Source: Sinorhizobium terangae
GTDB lineage: Bacteria > Pseudomonadota > Alphaproteobacteria > Rhizobiales > Rhizobiaceae
Reading direction: 5' to 3'
DNA length: 64,000 bases
NCBI RefSeq assembly: GCF_029714365.1
Contig: NZ_CP121659.1
Location: 3,632,501-3,696,500 of the forward strand
This document shows, one piece after another, positions 1 to 11,474 of the stretch; the stretch's first letter is position 1, and every line of letters begins with the position of its first letter. The position numbers and the translations under genes were made by a program. The notes under the pieces are model-generated. The model was given only the letters and a program-made list of their open reading frames with translations. It searched no databases and was not told where the DNA came from.

Positions 1-1670
<1,670 letters not shown>

Positions 1671-1888
1671 TTGCTTATGCTCATCATGGATGCGCATCGC
1701 AATTCTTTGTCCTCACGCTGTCGGCCTTCGGCCGACGCTGCGGACGGCGCGCCAGACGACTGGCGGCTCGGCTCTGCCGGCTGCTGGAGTTGTTCGGATA
1801 AGACGCATGACGTGTTCAAAACGAAGCAATCGCTTCACCAGCTTCTCGACAATTTGCTCCCCTCCGGGGAGCAACGCTTGCGCTTTGC
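1671..1888 (+). other. 23S-5S spacer of the rrn operon
   Basis: This is transcribed spacer between 23S and 5S rRNA. It contains a strong GC hairpin (gtcggcc-ttc-ggccgac near 1720), of the kind that serves as a processing stem. No gene is seen in it. Confidence 0.7.
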
Positions 1889-2008
1889 CGACCTGGTGGT
1901 TCTGGCGGGGTGGCTGCACCCGTTCCCATTCCGAACACGGCCGTGAAACGCCCCAGCGCCGATGGTACTTCGTCTTAAGACGCGGGAGAGTAGGTCGCTG
2001 CCAGGTCT
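1889..2008 (+). rRNA. rrf: 5S ribosomal RNA
   Basis: The gene starts at gacctggtggttctggcggg, and the complementary 3' end ccaggtc closes helix I. The internal gaacacggccgtgaaacg and gatggtact blocks are typical of alphaproteobacterial 5S rRNA. At about 118-120 nt it has the normal length. It sits about 220 bp after 23S and 80 bp before tRNA-fMet, which is the usual rhizobial rrn order. Confidence 0.95.
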
Positions 2009-2087
2009 GCAAATCGCAAGATAAAACATCTTCTCTCACAAACGCCGGCAAACGGCGAAAACAACACAAAACAAAAACGAAAGTTGA

Positions 2088-2164
<77 letters not shown>

Positions 2165-2167
2165 ACA

Positions 2168-2200
2168 AAAACCCCCGGTGCCCAAACGCCCGGGGGTTTT
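2168..2200 (+). terminator. Rho-independent terminator of the rrn operon
   Basis: An A-rich GC stem (aaaacccccgg, 2168-2178) pairs with ccgggggtttt (2190-2200) around an 11-nt loop. It starts four bases after the tRNA CCA end and closes in a run of T. The symmetrical A/T flanks would let it act in both directions. Confidence 0.9.
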
Positions 2201-2204
2201 GCCG

Positions 2205-2474
2205 TTCCCCCGCAGACCAACGCACAAACCTCCGCACAGACCGACCAACAGTCACGGTTTCCCTCTCATCGACAGAGAGCAGCCCGCGGGTTTGCCATGA
2301 CTTCGCAGCGGCCGCACCTCGAATACTCCTCGGCTTGAAGAAAGCGATCGAACACGCCATCGAATTCTTTGGCGAGGAACATGGTCTCGTCGCCGCGGCC
2401 GCGTCCTTCGACCGCGAAGGACGGCCGATGTATATCCGCGAGACCATCCGCATCCTGGGCAGCCTCGATCCGCC
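2205..2474. other. Intergenic stretch between rrn operon and permease remnant
   Basis: No complete gene is seen. An uninterrupted plus-strand frame over about 2330-2470 has gene-like codon use and encodes an unrecognised peptide containing FFGEEHGLVAAAASFDREGR. No start or ribosome-binding site was found for it. It may be the remnant of a gene whose other part was lost, as the truncated permease next to it also suggests. Confidence 0.4.
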
Positions 2475-3107
2475 TTGCAGTCGTCGACTTACTATGATCT
2501 CGGCGTGACATTATACGAAGCAGTGGCGGGATTCCTGTTCGCCACCCTCGTCGGCATCATTCTGGGCGTTGTGCTTGCCAAGCTGCCGCGATTGGAGCGG
2601 GCGCTTCAGCCGATCATCATCGCCATACAGGTGGTTCCCAAGATCGTTCTGGTGCCGCTGTTCATTCTTTGGTTCGGCTTCGGCATGACCTCCAAGATCG
2701 TCATCGCTGCGGTGCTGGCATTCCTGCCGATCCTCAGCAATACGCTGCTCGGCGTAGAGTCGATCGAGGCCGGCCACCGCGATGTGATGAAAAGCTTCGG
2801 CGCCAAGTCGTGGCAGCGGCTGATCGTGCTCGAACTGCCGAGCGCAATGCCCGCGGTGCTGACTGGCATGGAGGTTGGAATCATCTTCTTCATGATCGGC
2901 GCGGTCATTGGCGAGTTCCTCGCCGGCACGGCAGGACTCGGCCACCTCGCAATCGCGAAGATGAACGCCTTCGAGGCGGCCGGCCTCTTTGCGACCATCA
3001 TCTTGCTGTCGACCGTCTCCGGCGCGCTCTATTTCCTGATCGTACTCATGCGAAGCGCGTTCACTGGCTGGCACGCGACCGCCGACAACCTGGCCACCGC
3101 CCACTAG
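2475..3107 (+). pseudogene. ABC transporter permease, 5'-truncated (SsuC/TauC type)
   Basis: About 210 residues match the second half to three-quarters of a BPD_transp_1 inner-membrane permease of the nitrate/sulfonate/thiamine-precursor class. Several transmembrane segments are visible. The cytoplasmic EAA loop lies near residues 97-120 (EAGHRDVMKSFGAKSWQRL followed by LPSAMPA). Family members are usually about 250-270 residues; the first transmembrane helix and linker are missing. The only in-frame start is a TTG at 2475 without a ribosome-binding site. No partner ATPase or binding protein is adjacent. I infer a gene truncated by deletion or rearrangement beside the rrn operon. Its TAG stop is the first part of a repeat element. 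Confidence 0.75.
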
Positions 3108-3213
3108 CGCATCCGCTTTCTGGTGGCATCACTGAAAGCGGATAAGATTCTCTAGAATCAAAGTGCTAGAGCGTCCTCTGTGCGTTCAATTGGACTCACG
3201 GCGCTCTGGACTG
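3104..3213 (-). repeat. RIME-like intergenic mosaic element
   Basis: The segment begins ctagcgcatccgc at the permease stop. It contains aatcaaagtgctagagcgtc near 3157-3175 and ends with an imperfect copy of the ggacgcacggcgctgtag arm. It matches, in reverse orientation, the element at 15476-15581. It overlaps the 3' end of the hydrolase gene at 3186, so that protein's last seven or so residues are encoded by repeat DNA. Confidence 0.7.
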
Positions 3214-4520
3214 CGGCTGAGGACTCTCCAAAATGGACGTTTTATTTCGACCAGTGGTCGACCGGGGGCGCCGGCCTTGAGACGGTCCCTAAGTAAGGCA
3301 GCCAGATCTTCTCGCACCGCCGGGTCGGACAAGAAGTAGCTGTGCCCGGCGAAGCCTGCATTTCCACGATATTCGATAAAGTCGGCGACACCCGATCGCT
3401 GCGAATTCTTCCACAGCGCATTCGAGCCCGCTTCCTTGGCGCTGATACTGGCGCGGGTTAAACGCCCGAGGCGCACAACACTTCCGAACAGCCCGCTTGA
3501 AAGGGCGAGCGCCTTGTCATTGGGTGATGAATATATTGTCAGATGGAGCGGGCCGATGGGCGGTAAGAGACCGTAAGGGGTTGCTTTTATTCCGTGCGGC
3601 GCGTCGGGGTCGGACACGAAACCGAACAATTTTGTTGTGGCAACGTCGAGGTCGATGTCTGGAGCAAACAGCACCACATTGTTGAGTTTGTACCGCTCGG
3701 AAGGAGAAGACCGGGCGGCGTATGCTTCCATTCCCAGTTGGTGAAGGGCGGATAGCAGGACGTCCGCGCCACGGCTGTGCGCGATGAGGTGGAGACGTTT
3801 GACGGCTTCGGTCGCGGAAATGATACGAATAGCCTTCTTCACATCCGCAACTGCGAACTCGCCGGACTCACGGTCAATATTATAACCGTAGAAAGCGCCG
3901 CCCGATCCGCCCGCGGGCCACGAAAGCGAAACGCAAACAAACTCTTGAGATAGCGTATCGCATAGGTTGCCGGTGGCTTTGGCGGCATCATCGAAGCTAT
4001 TGTTATAGCCATGTACAAATATGACGACTTCCTTGCGCTTCGCGAGCGAAACGCGGCGGCTCACCTCATCCTGCAGCCCAGCGGCCGCCCGCATATGGGC
4101 AGCGACCGTCGTGGGTACCCGACGGGGGCCGTGAGGGGTGAGTTCGATCGGATATGGCGACTGCGGAAATTCTCCCAGCTTGGTCGTCCGTGAAACCTGT
4201 AGCGCTGCGTCAGGGTGTCCAGCGGGCCTGCGGTGAAAGGGCGACCGTTTGCGCGCAAGCGTAACCGAACCGAAGCTTACCGAATGACCCCGAAATGAGC
4301 TGTAAGCAAGTTCGCCATCAGCAGAGGCGGCAGGTGCGCGGTCAGTCACGTAAAGCAGATCGAGGGGATGATCCTGTTTGATGCGACAACCAGCAGCCTC
4401 TTGTCCGGTCAGTAATTCCTGTACGGGGTATCTTACGGTTGAGCAGCTCGTAGCGCCAAGAGTAGCTGTCATCAAGAACAATAAAGTTGTTATTCTTCGC
4501 AATCTCTCTATCTGATACAT
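3186..4520 (-). CDS. Secreted/lipoprotein-like alpha/beta hydrolase (DUF900 family)
   Basis: The 444-residue protein has an N-terminal hydrophobic segment ending in a possible lipobox (ATSC, Cys26), so it is probably an envelope lipoprotein. Residues about 165-400 form an alpha/beta-hydrolase domain. The oxyanion-region motif FVHGYNNSF is at 168-176. The nucleophile elbow is AHSRG with Ser249. An acid candidate lies in FAPDID (288/290) and a late His in GHSYF. DUF900 proteins are predicted esterases or lipases of unknown substrate. The gene is monocistronic and convergent with the permease remnant. Its C-terminus runs into a RIME-like repeat, so the original end may have differed. Confidence 0.8.
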   Translation of the reverse strand: MYQIERLRRITTLLFLMTATLGATSCSTVRYPVQELLTGQEAAGCRIKQDHPLDLLYVTDRAPAASADGELAYSSFRGHSVSFGSVTLARKRSPFHRRPAGHPDAALQVSRTTKLGEFPQSPYPIELTPHGPRRVPTTVAAHMRAAAGLQDEVSRRVSLAKRKEVVIFVHGYNNSFDDAAKATGNLCDTLSQEFVCVSLSWPAGGSGGAFYGYNIDRESGEFAVADVKKAIRIISATEAVKRLHLIAHSRGADVLLSALHQLGMEAYAARSSPSERYKLNNVVLFAPDIDLDVATTKLFGFVSDPDAPHGIKATPYGLLPPIGPLHLTIYSSPNDKALALSSGLFGSVVRLGRLTRASISAKEAGSNALWKNSQRSGVADFIEYRGNAGFAGHSYFLSDPAVREDLAALLRDRLKAGAPGRPLVEIKRPFWRVLSRSPERRESN

Positions 4521-4713
4521 TTATTCGTATTTTCACTCATTGAGCTGCTTACATATTTCTAAAGGAAGTTTTCGCTGCTATCCGACGCGAAGCGTAATGA
4601 GTGTTGGAATAATAAAAAACTATACATTGGTTTATCGTCGTTGCTGGCATTTGGGAGGACGACCCAAGACGTCTTTACCTCCTCAATCACGGGATCGGGC
4701 GTGCTCTTGAAGA

Positions 4714-5142
4714 GTGGCTAATATTGTCAAAGCGTTGCGACGCGAAACTCAACCCGCGGCCGGGCATCCTATACTTGCGGATAGAGCGGTTAATCCCGCA
4801 AGGTTATCGAATTTCGTGACGTCACCAAATACTCTGCTGCACGAGGCCCGCCAGCCGCTGTCGGCTATTGTAATGGATACGGACATGAATTTGCGCCTGC
4901 TGTCGCAGGACACGCCGGACCTGAAAAGGCACCGCTTTGATCTGGGGCGAATGAAGGACTGCGCCCGGCGTGCGGGCGAGCTTGTTCGTCCAACCAGGCC
5001 GGCAGCTCAATTGTCGGAATCGCGGCGGCGGGTTTGGGCTATCCCAACTCGCGGTCGAGGCGTAACTTTTCAATCTGCGCTGCATCCTGAGGGCAAGACG
5101 AGTGCAGCGTATGACAATCATTCGCGTCGGTTGGAGTTCTAA
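4714..5142 (+). pseudogene. Decayed histidine-kinase dimerisation fragment
   Basis: Residues about 38-95 resemble a HisKA phosphoacceptor helix pair. LLHEARQPLSAI corresponds to the usual IAHEVNQPLAAI, followed by LRLLSQDTPDLKR and a degenerate second helix. After about residue 95 the sequence loses all similarity, and no ATPase domain follows. It stops 3 bp before the giant kinase gene, whose own HisKA segment is of the same class. It is probably a remnant of an older kinase gene. A short translated leader is possible but less likely. Confidence 0.5.
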
Positions 5143-5145
5143 ATT

Positions 5146-8100
5146 GTGACAGAGCTGCCGACATACGTCGTCGAGACGCTTTGGGAGGATGAGGAATTTG
5201 TCCTGTCCCGACGTGCATCGGTCGATGACCACTTTTCGCTTTTGGTGTGGGCGCCAGCGTCGACACAGCCGACGGTGGAGACCGTCGCACGACTCGATCA
5301 CGCCTACGCGCTTCGGGACGCGTTGGATAGCGCGTGGGCGGCGCGACCTGTGGCGCTGGAGCGCCGGCCTGGGAACACTGCGCTCCTGATCGAGGACACG
5401 GGTGGCGAAGTCCTTGCGCGAATGGTTGGAAAGGCCTGGGATCTGACGCCGTTCCTGCACGTCGCGATCGGCCTGGCTGTGGCGCTCGGTCGCCTCCATA
5501 GCCGCGGGCTGATTCACAAGGACGTCAAGCCATCCAACATCCTGGTCGACATCGACCGCCGTGAAGCGTGGCTGTCAGGCTTCGGCATTGCTTCTCGCGT
5601 GCCGCGTGAACGGCGGGCGCCAGAACCCCCGGAGATCATCGCGGGGACGCTTGCCTATATGGCGCCCGAGCAGACTGGTCGCATGAACCGCTCCATTGAT
5701 GCGCGCAGCGATCTCTACTCGCTCGGTGTCACGCTGTACGAGATGCTGACCGGGACGCTTCCGTTCACGGCCTCGGATCCGATGGAATGGATCCATTGCC
5801 ATATCGCCCGCCAGCCGATGCCGCCGGACGAGCGAGCGGAGGGCATTCCGGCTCCGGTTGGAGCGATCGTGATGAAGCTCCTCGCCAAGACCGCCGAGGA
5901 CCGTTACCAGACCGCCGCCGGCGTCGCCTACGATCTCGAACATTGCCTGAAGGCATGGGAGGCGCACCAACGCATCGACCCGTTTGCGCTGGGCGAGCGC
6001 GACATATCGGACCAACTGTTGATCTCGGAAAAGCTGTATGGACGGGAGGCCGAGATCGACACTCTCGTTGCTGCATTCGATCGGGTCGTGAGCCAGGGCA
6101 GAACCGAACTCGTGCTGGTCTCCGGCTATTCCGGTATCGGCAAGTCCTCCGTTGTCAATGAACTCCACAAGGTACTGGTTCCACCACGCGGTGTCTTCGC
6201 GTCCGGCAAGTTCGACCAGTACAAGCGTGACATCCCATACGCCACCTTGGCGCAGGCGCTGCAAAGTCTCGTGCGTCAGTTGCTAAGCAAGAACGATGCC
6301 GAACTCGCTCGCTGGCGCGCCGACATACGCGAGGCGCTGGGGGCGAACGGCTCGCTGATGGTCGACCTCATTCCGGAACTTGCTCTCATCGTCGGCGGGC
6401 AGCCGCCGGCGGCCGACCTGCCGCCGCAGGAGGCGCAAACGCGATTCCAGCAGGTCTTCCGTCGATTCCTCGGCGTGTTCGCTCGGGCGGAACATCCGCT
6501 CGCCCTGTTCCTCGATGATCTGCAATGGCTGGACAGGGCGACGCTCGACTTGATCGAACATCTCAGCACCCATCCGGAGGTCCGCCACCTTCTGTTGGTC
6601 GGCGCATATAGGGACAACGAGGTGGGTCCGACGCACGCGCTGGTACGGACACTTGGCGCGATCCGCAATGCCAACGGAAGGGTGCAGGAGATCGTGCTCG
6701 AGCCTCTCAAGCCCCGCGATGTGGGGCATCTGGTCGTCGACGCATTGCACTGCGCCCCGGTTATCGCCCAGCCGCTGGTAGAGCTGGTGCACGAAAAGAC
6801 CGGGGGAAATCCGTTCTTCACGATCCAGTTCTTGATGGTCCTTGCCGAGGAGGCGCTGCTCGCGTTTGACCATGACGCGGGGGTCTGGACCTGGGACATG
6901 GCCCGCATCAGGGCCAAGGGCTTCACCGTTAACGTTGTCGATTTCATGGCCACGAAGCTCAGCCGTCTGCCGGGCAAAACGCGGGACTTCTTGGGAAAAC
7001 TCGCGTGCCTCGGAAATCGGGGACGGACCGCCGCAATGAGTATGGTTTTCGGCGTGTCTGAAGACGAGATCCATGTGGCTCTCTGGGAGGTCGTGCGCGC
7101 AGGACTCATCTCCCGTCAGGAGGGCGCATATGTCTTCCTCCATGACCGTGTCCACGAAGCGGCCTATGCCTTGATCTCCGAAGATGAGCGGGTGGCAGTG
7201 CACCTGCAGATTGGCAGGACACTGGCCGCACGGACGACGCCCGCCGAAATCGACACGAAGATCTTCGAGATCGTCAATCAGCTCGATCGCGGCGCGGCCT
7301 TGATTCAATCGGATGAAGAGCGGGAGCGGGTCGCAGCTCTCAACCTGCGTGCAGGCAAGCGCGCGAGGACTTCAACGGCTTATGCCTCGGCATTGACCTA
7401 TTTCGCCGCCGGTCGCGCCTTGTTGGAGGATGGCTGCTGGCAGCGACAGTATCGCCTAGTGTTCGATCTGGAACTCCATCTGGCCGAATGTGAATTCCTG
7501 ACCGGCGAACTCGCCTCAGCAGAGAAACGCCTCTCAGCCCTGGTGGACCGTGCGGCAACCGTTGTCGACAGAGCCGCGGTCACGCACTTGCGCCAGGCGC
7601 TTTACCTCACTCTTAACCGGCCCGATCGCGCCATCGACGTCGGCTTGGAATATCTCCGCAGTGTCGGCATCGACTGGTCGCAGCAACCGTCGGAAGAGGT
7701 CGTACGTCAGGAACTCGAGCGCATGTGGCGGCTGCTCGACGGCCGATCGATTGAGCAGCTCATTGATCTTCCGTTGATGAGCGACCCCGGTTGGCGCGCG
7801 ACAATGGACGTTCTCTCGGGCCTGTTCGCGCCGACGCTGCTCACCAACAGCAACCTCTACGACCTCGTCGTCCTTCGTATGGCAACGATCAGTCTGGAGC
7901 ACGGCAACTGCGATGCCTCGTGCTACGCGTATTCCCACATCAACCGGGTCTTGGGCTTTCGTTTCGGTGACTACCAGACCGCTTTTCGCTTCGGACAGCT
8001 TGCATGCGACCTCGTGCAGAACCGTGGCTTGGATCTCTTCGAGGCGCGCGTCTACGCCTCTTTCGGAGCATTCACCGTCCCGTGGATGGAAGACCTTTTT

Positions 8101-11100
8101 GCTAGCCGCGCACTGATAAGGCGCGGCTTCGATATGGCGAACGCCAACGGCGATCTGACCTATGCGGTTTTTGGCTTCAAGAACCTGATCACGAATCTTG
8201 TGGTCTCGGGAGAGCCACTTGGCGACGTGGAACGCGAGGCGGAGGAGGGGCTTGCCTATGCCCGCAAGGCGCGATTTGGTTTCGCCGTCGATTGGTTCAC
8301 CTGCCAGCTCATGCTGATCCGAGCCCTTCGCGGACCCTCGCTGGACTTCAATTCTGCCGACAATGCGGGATACGGTGACAACGCTTACGAGCGGCACATC
8401 AAGGAAGACCCGCCTCTGGCGCTCTGCACCTGCACCTACTGGATTCACAAGCTGCAAGCGTGTGTGCTGGCACAGGATCATGCAAGGGCCATCGAGGCGA
8501 TGGAGAGCGCTACCCCCTTGCTTTGGGCGACACGGTCATTCCTGGAGGCCGCGGATTATCATTTCTACGGCGCGCTCACACGGGCGGCTGCCTGCGGCCC
8601 TGCGGGAAGCGAAGAGCGGGCACAGCATTTTGACCTGCTCCTTGACCACCAACGCCAACTCACGGTGTGGGCGGAAAACTGCCCCGCAAATTTTGCAAAT
8701 CGCGCAGCATTGGTCGGCGCCGAAATTGCGCGGCTGGAAGGGCGGAATCTGGACGCGATGCGCCTGTACGAAGAAGCGATTCGCTCGGCGCGCGAACACA
8801 AGTTTCTACAGAACGAGGGCATTGCCCACGAACTCGCTGCGCGGTTTTACGCGGCACGCGACTTCGAGACGATCGCCAATACCTATTTGCGCAACGCGCG
8901 CTATTGCTATCTCCGTTGGGGTGCCGACGCCAAGGTGCGCCAGCTCGATCAGGCCCATCGGCATCTGCGCGGGGAGCCGGTGCGCCCGAGTGCGACATCG
9001 ACGATCAGCACGCCCGTCGAGCAACTGGATCTCGCCACCGTTGTCAAAGTCTCGCAAGCCGTGTGGGGCGAGACTGTCCTGGAGAAGCTGATCGACAAGC
9101 TCATGCGAACTTCGGTTGAGCATGCGGGTGCCGAGCGAGGTCTGTTGATTCTCTCTCGGGGTGATGAGCTGCGCATTGCGGCAGAGGCCACCACCAGCGG
9201 CAACACTGTCATCGTGGGGACGCGGGAAGCGGGCGCGGCCGCGGCCGCCCTGCCGGAATCGATCCTCCATTATGTCGTGCGCACCCGGGAGAGCGTAATC
9301 TTGGACGATGCCTCAACCGAGAACCCGTTTTCGGCCGATGCGTACGTCCTCGCGCATCACGCTCGTTCCATTCTCTGCGTGCCGCTGATCAACCGGGCCA
9401 AACTCGTCGGCGTGCTTTATCTCGAAAACAACCTGATGTCCCATGTGTTCACTCCGACCCGGATCGCCGTGCTGAAACTGGTGGCCCTGCAGGCGGCGAT
9501 CTCACTGGAGAACAGCCGTCTTTACGGCGACCTCCAGGAACGGGAAGCGAAGATCCGGCGCCTGGTCGACGCCAACATCATGGGAGTCTGCATCTGGAAT
9601 CTCGAGGGCGCGATTACCGAGGCCAATGAAGAATTTCTGCGCATGGTGGGCTGCAGCCGTGAAGATGTTCTGTCGGGCCGTGTACGCTGGAAGGAGCTCA
9701 CGCCGTCGGAGTGGCGCGATCGCAACGAGGGAGCGGTGGCGGAGCTACGGGCGGTCGGGAAGTTCCAGCCATTCGAGAAGGAGTTTTTCCGCAGAGACGG
9801 CAGCCGCATACCGGTGCTGATCGGTGGCGCACTGTTTGCTGACGGTGGAAATGAGGGCGTCGCGTTCGTGCTCGACTTGACCGAACGCAAGCTCGCCGAA
9901 GATGCATTGCGCGAGAGCCAGGAGAATTTGGCGCGCACGGAGCAATTCTCCCTGGTGATGGCGACTCACACGGATCTGGAGGGTCGTTGGCTTAAAGTGC
10001 CACCAACTCTCTGCGAGCTGCTGGATTACACAGAGGAAGAACTGCTGGGACGCCGGTTTCACGAGTTCACCCACCCGGACGACGTGGAGGCAGAGTGGAA
10101 GCAATGCGCGCGGCTCATCCGCGGCGAGTTCAAATCGTTTGATCTGGAGAAGCGCTATATCCGGAAGGATGGCTCCATCGTATGGGTTTATCTGAACGCC
10201 TCGGTTGTATTGGACGTCAACGCCGCGCCGGTTCACTTTCGGACCTACATCCGAGACATCACCCAGCGCAAACGGCAGGAGCAAGCGTTGGGCCAGAGCG
10301 AGGAGCGTTATCGTACGCTCGCCGAGACCGCCACGGACGTCATTCTGGCGATGGACCAGAAGAGCACAATTCTGTTCGCCAACGGGGCGGTGGAGAAGGC
10401 CTTCGGTTATACCCCAACGGAAATAGTCGGTCGGAAGATCACCATGCTCATGCCCGAGCGCATGCGGCACCGCCACGAACAGGCGATGAGTCGTTATCTG
10501 GAATCCGGGGAGAAACGGATGTCGTGGAACGCCGTGTCTTTGCCCGGATTGCACAAGAACGGAAAAGAGATTGACCTGGACGTGTCGTTTGCCCAGGTGG
10601 GGACGGGAGATGAGCGGTTCTTCAGCGGGATCCTGCGCGACGTGACCGAGCGCAAGCGAACGGAAGAAGTGCTCCGCCAGACGCGGGCGGAATTGGCCCA
10701 TGTTGCGCGCGTGGCAACGCTCGGAGAGATGAGCGCTTCGATTGCCCACGAAGTCAATCAGCCGCTTGCCGCGGTCGTCAACAGCGCCAGCGCGTGTTTG
10801 CACTGGCTCGATGCGCAGAAGCTGCAGGAAGCTCGGCGCTCGGCCTCGCGGGCGATCGCGGAAGGCCGCCGGGCGAGCGAAATCATCTCTCGCGTACGCG
10901 CGCTCGCCAACAAGGCGCCGCCCCAAAAGGACTGGCTCGACGTCAATGAGACGATACACGAAGTCATTGCACTGGCACGCGGCGAGATGCAGCAGAACGG
11001 TGTGGCCCTGGAGACCCAGCTATCGAGCGATGTGCCGATCATCCTGGCAGACCGCATTCAACTGCAGCAGGTGATTCTGAACCTGATGATGAACGCCATC

Positions 11101-11397
11101 GAGGCCTTGAACAGCGTTGAAAGGGATGGGCGCGAGTTGCTGGTTCGCTCCGCCACGGACAAATCGGAGCACGTCGTGATCTCGGTCCAGGATTCGGGCC
11201 CGGGGTTCGATCCGAACCGCATGGACCTGCTCTTCGATGCCTTCTATACGACCAAGCCGCAAGGGTTGGGCATGGGGCTGGCGATCAGCCGGACTCTTAT
11301 CGAGGCCCACGGCGGGCGCCTATGGGCGACGGCAAATGCGCCACGGGGCGCTGTTTTTCAGTTCATGCTACCGGTTAATAGCGAGAAGCTAGCCTGA
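5146..11397 (+). CDS. Trifunctional Ser/Thr kinase-like / AAA ATPase / GAF-PAS sensor histidine kinase
   Basis: The 2083-residue cytoplasmic signalling protein starts at GTG with TTGGAG 12 bases upstream. Domains in order: a protein-kinase-like domain (about 60-270), an AAA/STAND-type ATPase (about 300-560) and a long helical TPR-like region (about 680-1285). Then come a GAF domain (about 1296-1465), three PAS domains (about 1470-1590, 1600-1715, 1718-1840), and HisKA plus HATPase (about 1850-2080). Walker A is SGYSGIGKSS with Lys333; Walker B is LFLDDLQW near 455. The phosphoacceptor is His1868 in IAHEVNQPL; the N box contains Asn1983. In the kinase domain HKDVKPSN (124-131) is present, but DFG reads SGFG and no clear N-lobe VAIK lysine is seen, so it may be a pseudokinase. 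No transmembrane segment or receiver domain is seen, and no response regulator lies nearby. Input and output partners are unknown. Confidence 0.93.
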   Translation: MTELPTYVVETLWEDEEFVLSRRASVDDHFSLLVWAPASTQPTVETVARLDHAYALRDALDSAWAARPVALERRPGNTALLIEDTGGEVLARMVGKAWDLTPFLHVAIGLAVALGRLHSRGLIHKDVKPSNILVDIDRREAWLSGFGIASRVPRERRAPEPPEIIAGTLAYMAPEQTGRMNRSIDARSDLYSLGVTLYEMLTGTLPFTASDPMEWIHCHIARQPMPPDERAEGIPAPVGAIVMKLLAKTAEDRYQTAAGVAYDLEHCLKAWEAHQRIDPFALGERDISDQLLISEKLYGREAEIDTLVAAFDRVVSQGRTELVLVSGYSGIGKSSVVNELHKVLVPPRGVFASGKFDQYKRDIPYATLAQALQSLVRQLLSKNDAELARWRADIREALGANGSLMVDLIPELALIVGGQPPAADLPPQEAQTRFQQVFRRFLGVFARAEHPLALFLDDLQWLDRATLDLIEHLSTHPEVRHLLLVGAYRDNEVGPTHALVRTLGAIRNANGRVQEIVLEPLKPRDVGHLVVDALHCAPVIAQPLVELVHEKTGGNPFFTIQFLMVLAEEALLAFDHDAGVWTWDMARIRAKGFTVNVVDFMATKLSRLPGKTRDFLGKLACLGNRGRTAAMSMVFGVSEDEIHVALWEVVRAGLISRQEGAYVFLHDRVHEAAYALISEDERVAVHLQIGRTLAARTTPAEIDTKIFEIVNQLDRGAALIQSDEERERVAALNLRAGKRARTSTAYASALTYFAAGRALLEDGCWQRQYRLVFDLELHLAECEFLTGELASAEKRLSALVDRAATVVDRAAVTHLRQALYLTLNRPDRAIDVGLEYLRSVGIDWSQQPSEEVVRQELERMWRLLDGRSIEQLIDLPLMSDPGWRATMDVLSGLFAPTLLTNSNLYDLVVLRMATISLEHGNCDASCYAYSHINRVLGFRFGDYQTAFRFGQLACDLVQNRGLDLFEARVYASFGAFTVPWMEDLFASRALIRRGFDMANANGDLTYAVFGFKNLITNLVVSGEPLGDVEREAEEGLAYARKARFGFAVDWFTCQLMLIRALRGPSLDFNSADNAGYGDNAYERHIKEDPPLALCTCTYWIHKLQACVLAQDHARAIEAMESATPLLWATRSFLEAADYHFYGALTRAAACGPAGSEERAQHFDLLLDHQRQLTVWAENCPANFANRAALVGAEIARLEGRNLDAMRLYEEAIRSAREHKFLQNEGIAHELAARFYAARDFETIANTYLRNARYCYLRWGADAKVRQLDQAHRHLRGEPVRPSATSTISTPVEQLDLATVVKVSQAVWGETVLEKLIDKLMRTSVEHAGAERGLLILSRGDELRIAAEATTSGNTVIVGTREAGAAAAALPESILHYVVRTRESVILDDASTENPFSADAYVLAHHARSILCVPLINRAKLVGVLYLENNLMSHVFTPTRIAVLKLVALQAAISLENSRLYGDLQEREAKIRRLVDANIMGVCIWNLEGAITEANEEFLRMVGCSREDVLSGRVRWKELTPSEWRDRNEGAVAELRAVGKFQPFEKEFFRRDGSRIPVLIGGALFADGGNEGVAFVLDLTERKLAEDALRESQENLARTEQFSLVMATHTDLEGRWLKVPPTLCELLDYTEEELLGRRFHEFTHPDDVEAEWKQCARLIRGEFKSFDLEKRYIRKDGSIVWVYLNASVVLDVNAAPVHFRTYIRDITQRKRQEQALGQSEERYRTLAETATDVILAMDQKSTILFANGAVEKAFGYTPTEIVGRKITMLMPERMRHRHEQAMSRYLESGEKRMSWNAVSLPGLHKNGKEIDLDVSFAQVGTGDERFFSGILRDVTERKRTEEVLRQTRAELAHVARVATLGEMSASIAHEVNQPLAAVVNSASACLHWLDAQKLQEARRSASRAIAEGRRASEIISRVRALANKAPPQKDWLDVNETIHEVIALARGEMQQNGVALETQLSSDVPIILADRIQLQQVILNLMMNAIEALNSVERDGRELLVRSATDKSEHVVISVQDSGPGFDPNRMDLLFDAFYTTKPQGLGMGLAISRTLIEAHGGRLWATANAPRGAVFQFMLPVNSEKLA

Positions 11398-11474
11398 CCG
11401 AACCGGCCCGGCCGGCACTCGCCTGCGAGGGGCCTCGATACAACGACGGCCGCGCACGCTTTTCTTTATCCATT

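Noticed and set aside
2165..3200. Possible genomic island inserted at tRNA-fMet
   Set aside because: No integrase and no repeated tRNA 3' end was found downstream, so an att-site island is not supported.
4822..5517. 231-codon minus-strand frame over the kinase relic and kinase start
   Set aside because: Composition typical of an antisense shadow; no start signal or motif.
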